Assembly (NCBI GenBank): GCA_003439945.1
Contig: QVRM01001977.1
Location: 62,001 to 126,000 of the forward strand
From: Dermanyssus gallinae
Taxonomy: Eukaryota; Arthropoda; Arachnida; Mesostigmata; Dermanyssidae
DNA length: 64,000 bases
Reading direction: 5' to 3'
Part shown: positions 14,591 to 24,230 of the stretch, in pieces
Position numbering within the stretch: the stretch's first letter is position 1
How the letters are laid out: every line of letters starts with the position of its first letter
Notes under the pieces: generated by a model
Seen by the model: only the letters and a program-made list of their open reading frames with translations
What the model was told of the DNA's origin: nothing
The model's database searches: none
Position numbers and translations under genes: made by a program

Positions 14591-14672
14591 TATATAGTAG
14601 GTAGTAGTATTAATAGGAAGTATTAGTATAAATAGATAGTAGGTAGTATTAATAGGTAGTATTAAAAAATAG
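14590..14672. repeat. TAGTAGGTAGTATTAATAG minisatellite
   Basis: Imperfect short tandem units built from GTAGTATTAATAGG at the 3' end of the decayed LINE. It may be a degraded variable tail. Confidence 0.6.
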
Positions 14673-15269
14673 TAAGATTCTTAGTTGCTTGCACGGCAAA
14701 TTTTAATTAGCTTGAGAAGTATTTCACACTACACATGAAGCGAGTACTTTGCCTTTCGAGCAGGGCGAGAAGCCGCTTCGCCCTTCCTAGATACATATAG
14801 GTATTATCGGATTGTGTGCCGATGGTGGAGACGTTTTGGCTTAGGCTGCGTATGCCTGTGACGGATCCACTTAACCAGTCCTTAGGAGAGGGGCAATGCA
14901 AAGTCACGGAGGCAGCGACGGAGGTAAGAGCGCTTGACGTCTTTAACTCTCCTTGATTGTAGGCTGGGGTGGCCTGTGATGACAGACACGTCTATACCAG
15001 GTACATCGTACACGGGTTCCATGACCTCGTTTATTAATTATTTTCATTAAACTGTTGGGCTGTAAGTTCCAGACCTTGAGACTGCTAGGCTTGACTGGGC
15101 AGTCGACGCTTTGTGGGCAGAGAAGGTGCGCTAAATCCACAGTAAAGGAGTGACCCTTGATTACATGAATGGTTCGTCAAGACTCTAGTAAACAACATCA
15201 AACAACATGATGGTTCTATCCAACAAACGATGAACATGCTTTCGCTTGAATATATATATATATACAGTA
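14673..15269. other. No clear gene; possible further LINE remnant
   Basis: The + frame near 14.74-14.88 kb reads ARSRFALPRYI..LSDCVPMVETFWLRLRMPV. It could be a continuation of the decayed LINE, but I cannot assign it. A short (AT)n lies at 15249-15265. Confidence 0.35.
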
Positions 15270-15572
15270 CGTGGCAGAAGGTAATCGTGATGCTGGCACT
15301 TATCGTCGCCTGGCACCTGCTTATGGCCATCAGCACTGTTTAGGACGAACAGCTGTGAACAAGTGGTTTAAAAGTTTTTGTAAAGGGCAAAATTAACTGT
15401 CGGATTTGCCCTGACCAGGTGAAACAAACATCTTCGTGGTCGACATTGAATCCATGGCTGCTGCTGCTGATTAAATGAGTCGAGATCATCGAAGAGTTAC
15501 GACTCGTGAAATCTGCACAGCACTGAGTTTATGCAGAGGAACGGTGCAATCGATACTTGACAATGGTGACAA
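15270..15572 (+). pseudogene. Mariner transposase N-terminal (helix-turn-helix) fragment
   Basis: From 15313 a single frame, with three stops, reads AYGHQHCLGRTAVNKWFKSF, the first mariner HTH ('AYG..CLSRT.VFKWFKRF'). It then reads HRRVTTREICTALSLCRGTV and QSIL, the second HTH ('RRVTIREIAE.L.ISRGTVQ.IL'). The catalytic domain is absent; an (AT)n tract starts 50 bp downstream. It is a dead N-terminal piece. Confidence 0.75.
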
Positions 15573-15618
15573 TTTCTGTTAAATGTCTGATAAATTTGTT
15601 GCTTTTTCTGGGCAATTC

Positions 15619-15623
<5 letters not shown>

Positions 15624-15704
<81 letters not shown>

Positions 15705-15706
15705 GT
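15624..15706. repeat. (AT)n microsatellite
   Basis: About 80 bp of pure TA dinucleotides. Confidence 0.95.
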
Positions 15707-16592
15707 TTATTGGTCTTGTTTGCTTAGTGGTTGCCGTGGCACACTGTTACTTTGTAGCAGAATTCTACGAGCCGCATTCTCAATCGTCGTCGGGCTTCCT
15801 CCCTCGTTTGCGTTAACCACACACGCACACACACACAGAGATTGATTTGTCTCTGCTATTTAGCTGCATCTTTCTCTGTCACGTTCCCTATTTCTCTCTC
15901 TCTCTCTGCCCCCCCCCCCTTTTGCACTCTCTCTCTTCTTTTCTTGATTTCGTGTTCTTCCCGCTAGCTCATCTTGTTTGCTTTGCTGTAACCAGCATAG
16001 CCGATCGAGTTGTCTGGTCTGCCGCCGCTGCCGATCGTCGTTAATCGACAACACACAATTAGTAATCACCGCACAACCGCATCATTACCATAATTATCAT
16101 CATCATCATCATCGTCATCGGTATCAGCATCGTCAATGGCCGTAGCGCAGATTGCCGCCCGTAGATCATCGTCTTCATCATCACCACTGATCGCCACTGA
16201 CTGTGCCATAGAGAGAGTAAACGACATCGGTACAACACTGCAAAGACAATGAAGGCTGGCAGAAGAGAAGAAAGGTGAAAGAGAAAAATATCGAAAGGGA
16301 CAACGAGAGTGTGGAGAAAGTGGACGAGTGAGGGAAAGCGTTCGTCGCCGATTAGCTCATTCACCATCATCCGTCGTTTAACACCTTTTCTTTTCTTTCT
16401 TTGTCTTCCTTTTCCCCTATGCTTCTCTTCCTCGTCTTCTTTCTCTCTTTGTTTATCCGCGCAGCCTACAACCTACCTGGCTGCCTGCCTGCACACCTTG
16501 TCTAATCGACCCACACTGCCAGTATATATATATATAACATCACGGTCAGTATATATATATATATATATATACACATTTATATTTATATATGA
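15707..16592. other. No gene seen
   Basis: CT-rich runs (15880-15960, 16390-16450), a CAT/ATC run (16090-16120) and (AT)n at 16523-16570. No protein or RNA gene is recognised. Confidence 0.5.
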
Positions 16593-17091
16593 GTCTATAT
16601 ATAATAAGGTTGTAATTATATATGTGTTGTATCTGGCCATGTTCAGGTAGACACACCACTGTCAGCTAGACGCCACATGCTGGCGAACGTGCAGTGGAAA
16701 GGGCAGATACAATCAATCATATTTATTTTACTCAAATAGAGTATGTATAAAGGGGGTAGATACAAGTAAGATACAAGAAAGGGTAGATACAAGTAGGTAC
16801 CAGAAACGTCCAGACGATTCGGTAGAAGCGTCTACTTGGACCACGACGAATCTACTGTATTCGAGAGCAATCTGTGAGGCAATAAATACAGCTGACACAG
16901 AGTGCCGAAAGGAACTACAGAGAATGTAGCGACACTCTACAGGTGATCGCAGGCGATCGTGTTTTCATTCCTACGTACTCGGCTAGTTTAAGTGTGCACA
17001 GTTCACGAACATATTAGTGGAGACGAAGATGGGATGGTCGTAACTGGTGCATACCTACGTCAAAGTTCAACTACATATTAATATAATTACA

Positions 17092-17167
<76 letters not shown>

Positions 17168-17404
17168 GTTAATAATTTAATATATACATGTGAATGTTTA
17201 AATCGGCGCCGATGGCTCACTCCTCATCTGTCACTCGTGTCCGAGTGGGAGTCTTGCCCGATCCCTGACGCGAAGACGCGGGTTCATCCAGTCTTTCATA
17301 GTTCCGAGCACCGAGATCGCGTTACCTCTCTGAATCTCTAGGGAAAGCCGTTGGCAGAAGAAAGTGCCCGCCCTCTTGTCCCTACAACCTTATTATATAT
17401 AGAC
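16593..17404. repeat. Inverted repeat pair, right arm split by an insertion
   Basis: The left arm starting at 16593 (GTCTATATATAATAAGG then TTGTAATTATAT) is the reverse complement of ATATAATTACAACCTTA at 17081-17097 joined to TTATATATAGAC ending at 17404. The right arm is interrupted by 285 bp. Before that insertion the unit would have been a roughly 0.5-kb segment with 28-30-bp inverted ends, possibly a small TIR element. Its interior (16640-17060) is unique sequence of unknown class. Confidence 0.55.
17098..17382. mobile_element. 285-bp insertion with 10-bp target duplication, tRNA-like core
   Basis: Flanked by exact direct repeats TACAACCTTA (17088-17097 and 17383-17392). It contains (AT)n at its left side. 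A + strand stretch from about 17200 has an A-box-like GATGGCTCACTCC, and the B-box-like CGCGGGTTCATCC follows about 70 bp later, suggesting a tRNA-derived SINE. The head/tail polarity is unclear because the (AT)n lies between the duplication and the A-box side. Confidence 0.5.
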
Positions 17405-17581
17405 TTTTTTCTATTGCTGGGGTATATATATATATATATGTATATCAAACAAGGGTGATAGCCTTTTCTGCAAAATGCCCTGAATTGTTACAATTGTTTG
17501 AATTGTGCAGTTATGGAAATTTCAAGCTTAATGAGAAATTTCTGAATTTAAATAAATTTGCCGTCCAGAGAAGTCGGCGTC

Positions 17582-17584
<3 letters not shown>

Positions 17585-17648
<64 letters not shown>

Positions 17649-17655
17649 TATTTTT
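17585..17655. repeat. (AT)n microsatellite
   Basis: About 70 bp of TA dinucleotides next to the decayed mariner. Confidence 0.95.
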
Positions 17656-17689
17656 TATATGTTAGTCTTCTTTTTTTAGTAAAAAAACA

Positions 17690-18150
17690 ATTAGACAGGG
17701 CCGGAATACGTGACAGCCTAGTGGATCGTGCAAGATCCGGAGAATATGGTGAGTGCTAAATAGGCTCCACATGCCGAGGTCGTATATTTGTTAAGGTTTT
17801 GTGGTTACTCACCTGGCGTCGCGCGTTGTGAAAGATGACCCCATTCGCTGTTCACGAGTTGTGGTCGTGTTTGGGTATGTTTTTCTTGAACTGTTTCAAG
17901 TTGTTGGCAATAGAGGTGCGTGTTGATCGTCTGGTTCTTTCGCAGAAGTTCAAAGTTAACGATGCCTCTGATATCCCACTAACGTTTTATTTGGGTTGAC
18001 TCTTGGATTTGGGAACGATCTGACCCACCCTCGGACCAGAATCTCTGCCTGTTAATATTCTCTTAGAAGATCCATTTTTTGTCGCACGTTCAAAGAACGA
18101 AGCTTGGCGGTGTCGATTGAGGAGAGCAGCATAGACGCGCATGCGCTCCA
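17690..18150 (-). pseudogene. Mariner transposase catalytic-domain pseudogene
   Basis: On the minus strand one frame, with two stops, reads CDKKWIF.ENINRQRFW, then WDIRGIVNFELLRKNQTIN, then THLYCQQLETVQEKH. This corresponds to the mariner blocks 'GDEKWI', 'WWD..GI..FELL...TIN' and 'YCQQL'. A frameshift then gives GVIFHNARRQVSNH (expected 'HHDNARPH') and HSPYSPDLARST (expected 'HPPYSPDLAPSD'). The second catalytic Asp is deleted and the third is replaced. Upstream, RVYAALLNRHRQASFF extends the match to about 18150. The family assignment is firm; the copy is inactive. It is not joined to the HTH fragment at 15.3 kb, which is on the other strand. Confidence 0.85.
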
Positions 18151-19191
18151 CTTGTATGGCGTTACTGACTACTTGTGAGGGACCCTCTTGCAGATTCTAA
18201 AACTTGGCAGACTATTTTCGGCAGGTCCGTTCGTCGTCATTAAATGGTCTTTGGGAATAACAACGGATTTTTGGTTTTGACAAACTACAGCAGCGTGAGA
18301 ATCATTTCCAAATTTGTACAGTAGAACACTCCTAATCTGCATCTTTGCATTCACCACTCTCCGCCTTCTTAGAAAAGTAGCTAAGCTTTTGACGCCAAAT
18401 GGGGAGCCCATCGGCTGATGCAATAACGGCCGCTCTAATATAAACGTATCACCATCTCCTATGGTGATCTAGCCTAGAAGATGCTGCAAGCCTCCGTAAC
18501 AAGTGGGTACAAAACGGTAAAACTTTTGCATCAATACAACATATATATATATACTCCGAGCGGCAAATTTATTTAACGCATATATACATATATATAACGC
18601 CAGATAGCGCAAACTGATAAAAGTATGCCTGGCGGCATACATATGCATATATTTCTACATAGGCTTATATATACATTTCGCACTACACTATTTTCGGCGT
18701 AGTTCTCTTCTAGCTAGACATACGTTGATTGCTTTGCGTTTTCTGTATCCAGCATGACCATTCTGCCATGCTGTTTGCCAAGTCTCCCGTCAGGCTTACC
18801 GCTGTTTTCGCCGTCAAACAATATGAACAATACCAGGCAAACAAATATAAGCAGCGACGACAAAAAAGATAACACCAACAACTGTCACCACGTGGTACTG
18901 CGTTTTGTTGCCGCCTTGACACGACCGTCTAAAATTGTCAATATACGATTTATCGGATTTGCTCATCATTGTCGTTCAGAGTAGAACTAAACTAACCGAG
19001 TGCGGAAGACCAGCAAAATGAGAGTTCTGGAAGGCTTGGGCATCACACATTCGACTCCTTCTCTTGCAAGAAGGCTATAATAATTTAAACCTACTACAGT
19101 TACCATTGTGTTGGTAAAACGTTGCAGCCGGAATAAAATTACTTGTGTTTACCTCAATGCGAGGGTCACTTTAGGAAGACTAGTGTATCCA
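18151..19191. other. No gene seen
   Basis: Unique AT-rich sequence. A minus-strand 84-codon frame at 18169-18423 has no family I recognise. Short AT-rich runs lie near 18540-18680. Confidence 0.5.
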
Positions 19192-19427
19192 TTATTGACG
19201 GGCTAATAGGTGTGACTTTAAATTATCCTTGAAGTTATTTAAGGATTTCAAACAACGCAAGCTAACCGGAAGAGTGTTCCACTCTCTGACAGCTCGCACG
19301 CCAAAAGCTTGGCTGCCCTTGCTGCTTCCATGCATGCGGATCTTCAGTGTGACCGTGTTAGATGCTCTGGTCTCTCTCGCCCCTCCAAGGCGATCAAGTT
19401 CTAGTATCTTCGGCCCAACCCCATGGA
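19192..19427 (-). pseudogene. C-terminus of another LINE ORF2, 5'-truncated at (TTA)n
   Basis: The minus-strand frame ends in SQAFGVRAVREWNTLP and LKSLNNFKDNLKSHL, the conserved C-terminal block of many APE-type LINEs ('F...+...WN.LP......S...FK..L..HL'). It does not match the RLE protein in the neighbouring element. Upstream it is cut by the (TTA)n tract, so only about 75 residues remain. Confidence 0.6.
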
Positions 19428-19491
<64 letters not shown>

Positions 19492-19496
19492 TATTT
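19427..19496. repeat. (TTA)n tract
   Basis: About 65 bp of TTA units between the LINE C-terminal fragment and a partial RLE-element 3' tail. Confidence 0.95.
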
Positions 19497-19556
19497 TCAT
19501 TAATATGTGTTAGGACAATACAATTGTGAGGTGTGAATGTGTATCCTCGTTATTTC
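19497..19556 (-). mobile_element. Isolated 3'-UTR stub of an RLE element
   Basis: On the minus strand it reads TACACATTCACACCTCACAATTGT. The same string, with few changes, lies in the 3' UTR of the intact element (19620-19680) and of the truncated copy (24605-24650). It is directly followed by its own (TAA)n tail. It is a copy reduced to about 55 bp. Confidence 0.6.
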
Positions 19557-19559
19557 ATG

Positions 19560-19613
<54 letters not shown>

Positions 19614-19686
19614 TATTAATATTGTTTAAATGTTACAATTGTGAGGTGTGAACGTGTACTCCTTGTCTTCTTCTAACTCCTAAATA

Positions 19687-22602
19687 TTATTCCATGGAAC
19701 CGACAATACAGCCGGCGTTTCCTCGGCACACAGCAAGCGACAGCAGTTGCCGTAGAAACTCGCCTTCGCGCCGATTCCCTGTGAGATCTGTAATCCGTTG
19801 GCCCAGCTCACTGATGAATCTCTTGGTTCCCTTGCTTACCGGGCCCATTGTTTCCATCGATATTGGCACTACGATATAACTTGTCTCCAGTTCTTGGTAC
19901 TTGCGTTTTTTCCCATTATCTGCGCGCTCAGCAACCCATCCCGCTTCTAGTGAACTGTGGCGTATATACGAGGGAGCCACTGTACAGGACACTGTAGCAT
20001 CCCATACCAAGCATCTGCCGTTAGCCCATAGCGGGATTGTTACACCGTCTGGTCTTTTGTCGTCATGAAGTCCTATTCTGGGCTCGAGCGTGCTTGGTAT
20101 ACCAGCTTTGCGTAAGGCTCTTCTTATAATTGCATTGATTTCAGCGTGTCTAGAAACTCTACCATGGCTTTTGATGCAGCTAAGAGGGTGAAGTCCATCC
20201 TCAGTTACTGTGGTACCACATGCGCGGCAACTGTAGGGGTTGCAAACCGGGGCACCTATTCGAAGAGCTGTTACCATGCGGAATGAGGTGTTGTCCAGCA
20301 TGGTACCCAGCTGCGGGGAAGGGAGACACTTTAGAAAGCCTCCACTAAATGTGTCCCGTGCTGCCAGAAAGACAGCTTTTTCCACTGGAGATTGGAGGTT
20401 GTCTAACAGCTCTCTAGCTGCAGCGCTGCATCTGTAGGAGTCCAATGTATGCTGTGTGGGACGTTCTTGCCAGGGGCCTGGTCCGATTGTTTGTCTAGCT
20501 ATTAGCTCTGCAGCGTCTTTGGCTCTTGTGATTCCTTGGCGGATGTCTGGTTCGGCCAACGTTTTTGCGAGTTTACCAAATTCCAATAGAGACGCGGCAT
20601 AGCACATGGGAGCCAGCTCCGCCGCTGATCTAATACCAAGTCCTCCTTCGGCAATTGGAAGGGTTGCTCTTTTCCAAGTGTCATCATGCAGGTCGACGTT
20701 TAATACTTCACCTAAAATGCTTCTTGCGGTATCGTCGTAAGCTTGAAGATCTTCGTGGCATTTAATAGCTGGTGAAGTGCGCAGAGTATAGTTAAGCTTC
20801 GGCGAGCCCAAGCTGTATCTCCAGATGCACAGAGCTGCTTGCGAATGCATCGCCGTTAAGCAAGAGCGAATTTGCTTCAGTCCAGTGCACTTTTCTTTAA
20901 GGGTCTTTGAAATCGATCGTAAGCTTATTGGGGCTCCCAGAAGCTCCAGCTCGTCTAAGTCAACGCGCCTAGATTCTGGCAAGACATTCGAAACCGCCCT
21001 AAAAATTTCATCCTGTTCTTGGGCATTACCTCCCAATGTAATGACTTCACACTTAGAGGCATTGAGGCTAAGGCCTCCCTCTTCTGCAAAATTCAGTACG
21101 TTGATAATATCACCCACAACCAGATCAAGTGGGCCTCCAATCGTTGCGTCATCTAGGTACCAAACGTTAAGAGGGCTCTTCATGCGTGCCACCAAACTGG
21201 ATACCCCGAGGCTGAATAAAGCAGGTCCAAGCGGATCGCCTTGTTGCACTCCACTAGATGATAATAGTGGTGCTTTTTCATCCCAGGACAGCAGAGTCGG
21301 TTCCTTGTAGCTTTGCCAAGCTAGCGGCAAAAGTTGTGGCACTTTGAGTCTTACCTCATCAAGCACTACATCGCGTCGTATAGTGTTGAAGGCGTTACGA
21401 AAATCCAATTTAACTAGGACCCGTACTGGACCTTCTGCTTCAACAAATGCTCGTACTGCGTGGACTGCCGCTTCTGCACCGCCTTTCACTGCAACGCCTA
21501 TCTGACTTGGTGAAATTGCTGTCACAATTGTTGTCCTTGTAATGGCAATGGCTACTTTAGCGACAAGCCTCCTGATTGTAAGGCCGCATGCTATAGGTCT
21601 AATAGAGCCGTCTTTTTTCTTTAGCGCTGTCAGATTGGCCCCGTAGAAGATGGGAATGCAGAAATGTGGCAAATTACCACCCAAGGCTGAACTAGCAAGA
21701 GAACGAAGTTCTTCCACCAGCCTCCCAGATGACGGTACTGTGCTATCGAGCATATCGAGCAGATGCCGAGGACGTAAACCGTCTAATCCTGGGCCTGATG
21801 CTAGGGAAAAAGACCGGGCGGCGTCAGTAATACATTTTTCTGGTACGAGGCATGCTTGCGCTGGTACTGGTGCTTGAAAATTGTTTAAGCGCTCTCTGAC
21901 TGAATCCGTAGCACGAGGATGCTTGTCTCTCAATTCCTGCTCTGTGTGGCTGTTGAGTGGCGCGAATGAGTCGGTTGAAAGAAGGCTACGTGCGGCAGAT
22001 CTTACATCACCTTCTGCTAATTTGCGCTCTGCTGTAGCGGCTCTGTCACGATCAGTGTACTGTTTTTCTGAGTTTTTGCGGGTGCTGCGTGATTGTTCGG
22101 CAAAAAGATTTTCTAGTCGTTTCCACTGCGTATCCACGAGATTTTTTCTAATTATTTGACAAAGTGTGGTATCTTTGGCTTTTCGCTCCGGGATGCGCAA
22201 CATTAGAGTCGGCAACGTTACCAGCCTGACCCAAGACGCGTTGTCTTGCTTTGAGTTAAAATTAGCCAAAGCCTCTGTGTATGCTGCGCAACAAACTTCT
22301 CTGACGCCTCTGGGTATAATCCTGATTAGTTTAGCGTCTTTTCGCGCCCGAGCCAAGAGTGTTACTAAGGTCTGTGGGTCTGGGTCATATGTTGTCACGA
22401 TGTTACCAACCTGGTTTTCAGAGTTATTTAACGGGGGTACGGTCGGTAATGGTTGGGGGTTAGTTCTATGGAGGCGAGTCTTATGCATGCGCAAGCCTCG
22501 CATTGATTGTATAGATTTCCCGCAGACATCACAAATGTATGGTTGTTGGGATCGTGGTTGAGATTGAAGGGGGTTTTCTTGGAGAAGTGGTTGTGTGCTC
22601 AT
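19687..22602 (-). CDS. ORF2: reverse transcriptase with C2H2 finger and restriction-like endonuclease
   Basis: The 971-residue protein would nick DNA and copy its own RNA onto the target. Residues 24-45 form a C-x2-C-x12-H-x4-H zinc finger, as at the N-terminus of R2-type proteins. The reverse transcriptase spans about 300-560: motif A LDFRNAFN with Asp400, motif B GVQQGDPLGPALF, motif C YLDD at 482-485. A CCHC knuckle, C-x2-C-x9-H-x3-C, lies at 792-809. A PD...D endonuclease signature follows (KRPDG with Asp852, and LVWDATV with Asp868). No AP-endonuclease domain is present. The start ATG (22602-22600) overlaps the ORF1 stop as ATGA, which points to termination-reinitiation. The stop is TAA. 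No frameshift or internal stop is seen, so it may encode active enzyme. Confidence 0.92.
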   Translation of the reverse strand: MSTQPLLQENPLQSQPRSQQPYICDVCGKSIQSMRGLRMHKTRLHRTNPQPLPTVPPLNNSENQVGNIVTTYDPDPQTLVTLLARARKDAKLIRIIPRGVREVCCAAYTEALANFNSKQDNASWVRLVTLPTLMLRIPERKAKDTTLCQIIRKNLVDTQWKRLENLFAEQSRSTRKNSEKQYTDRDRAATAERKLAEGDVRSAARSLLSTDSFAPLNSHTEQELRDKHPRATDSVRERLNNFQAPVPAQACLVPEKCITDAARSFSLASGPGLDGLRPRHLLDMLDSTVPSSGRLVEELRSLASSALGGNLPHFCIPIFYGANLTALKKKDGSIRPIACGLTIRRLVAKVAIAITRTTIVTAISPSQIGVAVKGGAEAAVHAVRAFVEAEGPVRVLVKLDFRNAFNTIRRDVVLDEVRLKVPQLLPLAWQSYKEPTLLSWDEKAPLLSSSGVQQGDPLGPALFSLGVSSLVARMKSPLNVWYLDDATIGGPLDLVVGDIINVLNFAEEGGLSLNASKCEVITLGGNAQEQDEIFRAVSNVLPESRRVDLDELELLGAPISLRSISKTLKEKCTGLKQIRSCLTAMHSQAALCIWRYSLGSPKLNYTLRTSPAIKCHEDLQAYDDTARSILGEVLNVDLHDDTWKRATLPIAEGGLGIRSAAELAPMCYAASLLEFGKLAKTLAEPDIRQGITRAKDAAELIARQTIGPGPWQERPTQHTLDSYRCSAAARELLDNLQSPVEKAVFLAARDTFSGGFLKCLPSPQLGTMLDNTSFRMVTALRIGAPVCNPYSCRACGTTVTEDGLHPLSCIKSHGRVSRHAEINAIIRRALRKAGIPSTLEPRIGLHDDKRPDGVTIPLWANGRCLVWDATVSCTVAPSYIRHSSLEAGWVAERADNGKKRKYQELETSYIVVPISMETMGPVSKGTKRFISELGQRITDLTGNRREGEFLRQLLSLAVCRGNAGCIVGSME

Positions 22603-24230
22603 TGTTTGTTTGTAGATGTTGTACTACTTCCGCTGCCCAGTTCAGTCGCAAGCGGTAGAGAGGGCTCAGCGGTGCCGTCAATAACGGATATCAAAAAGAC
22701 TCTTCCTTGTTCCGACTCCAAAAATTCGAGAACTTTGGCTATTGATGGATTTTCGGTTAGCCATGATGAGAGCAAATTCTTGAAGATCTTCCAAATTTTC
22801 ATAATGCCATCAATCAGATAAGCTGTTTGTGCGGGCTTCTTTACTGCTGTTTTTGTTCTTTCTTCAGCGCTTCTTTGTTTCGGTTTTGGCTTATTAGAGT
22901 CTACCCTGGGCGGGCGCGGTGGAGGAAGGTGGCATACCACCTCGCCTTTTTTGTTTAGTACTGGTTGTGGAGCGGCAGGTCTTGCGGCATCCGCATACGA
23001 TTTCACCTCCAAGCTCGTGGATTGAGAGTTCGTGCTGGTACTTGGCGATAGAGAAATCTGGGGGAACTCCTCAGCTAGGTCGGGTAGGCGAGATGCTACC
23101 TTTGCGTATAGCTTTTGTTTTTCAGCCTCTGTGAAAATTCGTTTTACTCCACAACGGCCGTCACTAGCCGCATGAGCACCACCACAATTAGCGCATCGGG
23201 CCTTTTCATTGCATTGCCACATTTGATGGCCGGGTCTTGCACATCTTCTGCAGGTAGGGATTTCCCTTTTTGTGCATTGTGATGCCTTGTGACCAAACTT
23301 ATGGCAGGAGAGACACTGTAAGGGCGAATCGCAGCAAAGTGTGACTTTAAAGCATTCGTCGGCGATTGTCACTTCACCCACTGGTTCTTTGTCAAACCTT
23401 AGCCGCACCCTACTTGAGGGCTTCATCACCTTAACGACGTTCTTGCTCGGGCCTGTAGCGGCCGCGGCAAACTTTTCTCTGCGAACTTCACTCACGCCCT
23501 GTTCGCGTAGAACATCAAGCAGATCTTCGTCTGAGAACTGTGGGTTTATTCCGGAGATGCGTCCCCAGAAAGCCGACGTGTCGGAAAGAGGACGTATATT
23601 TAATCCGCAAACGCAATTCAGGGTCCTTACGGATGCTAATTGATCCGTTGTAGGCGCACGAATCCCTAGTTTGCCTTGGGCAGTAATCCGCACGTTAGCA
23701 CCGGGGATAGTTTTCCTTACTTCGGCGTGTGCCTTGAGGACGCTTAGGCCTTTCAGGGCATCAGGTTTATCCTGGCATTCGAAAAACACCTCTAAACCAC
23801 TTTGGTTAGTTTTATCATGTGCTCGTTGGAGCTCGCTGATAGCGGATCTTCCTAGGTTACCCGCTACTTTTCGTTGAGCGGTTAGGATGGCTCGCTGTGC
23901 TCTTGTGGGGACAGTCTTCCACTCAGGGTCGTTGTCCTCAGCATCCATTTCATTCTCAGATAGCTCACTACCTTCCTCTCTCTCGCCTTGGTCGGCCATA
24001 AGGACGCCCAACGTTTGCTCTCTTCGGAGGATTCTTTTAGCGTTCACTTGAGCTTGTGCAGTTAATCTGGTAGACGGGTGACACTTTGCCGAGCAGCAAT
24101 GATTAACGTCTCGTTCAGCACGCGAACATGCTACGAGTGGTGACGGCGAACGTGCACCGTCACGTCGTGTGCACTTTGCTAGTGGCGAGAGGGAACGTGC
24201 ACATCGGGTGATGTGTTCACCATCGCTCAT
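22599..24230 (-). CDS. ORF1: gag-like RNA-binding protein with three CCHC knuckles
   Basis: 543 residues when started at ATG 24230-24228. The open frame continues up to 24302, but no ATG occurs in any frame of the leader between 24502 and 24231, so this Met is the first start available. Near the C-terminal half are three zinc knuckles: C-x2-C-x4-H-x4-C at 306-319, the same spacing at 327-340, and C-x2-C-x3-H-x6-C at 346-360. This triad is typical of ORF1 of I/Jockey/R1-type LINEs, where it packages element RNA. An acidic stretch (EREEGSELSENEMDAEDND) lies near residue 85. A Pro/Lys-rich linker follows the knuckles, and the protein ends in a Ser/Thr-rich tail. Its TGA stop overlaps the ORF2 start. 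It would form the ribonucleoprotein with ORF2. Confidence 0.88.
   Translation of the reverse strand: MSDGEHITRCARSLSPLAKCTRRDGARSPSPLVACSRAERDVNHCCSAKCHPSTRLTAQAQVNAKRILRREQTLGVLMADQGEREEGSELSENEMDAEDNDPEWKTVPTRAQRAILTAQRKVAGNLGRSAISELQRAHDKTNQSGLEVFFECQDKPDALKGLSVLKAHAEVRKTIPGANVRITAQGKLGIRAPTTDQLASVRTLNCVCGLNIRPLSDTSAFWGRISGINPQFSDEDLLDVLREQGVSEVRREKFAAAATGPSKNVVKVMKPSSRVRLRFDKEPVGEVTIADECFKVTLCCDSPLQCLSCHKFGHKASQCTKREIPTCRRCARPGHQMWQCNEKARCANCGGAHAASDGRCGVKRIFTEAEKQKLYAKVASRLPDLAEEFPQISLSPSTSTNSQSTSLEVKSYADAARPAAPQPVLNKKGEVVCHLPPPRPPRVDSNKPKPKQRSAEERTKTAVKKPAQTAYLIDGIMKIWKIFKNLLSSWLTENPSIAKVLEFLESEQGRVFLISVIDGTAEPSLPLATELGSGSSTTSTNKQ

Noticed and set aside
16627..17010. Solo LTR (TGTTG start, ...AACA end, then a GTGGAGACGAAGATGGGA-like start)
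   Set aside because: No second LTR, no target duplication at these borders, and the flanks fit the inverted-repeat reading better.
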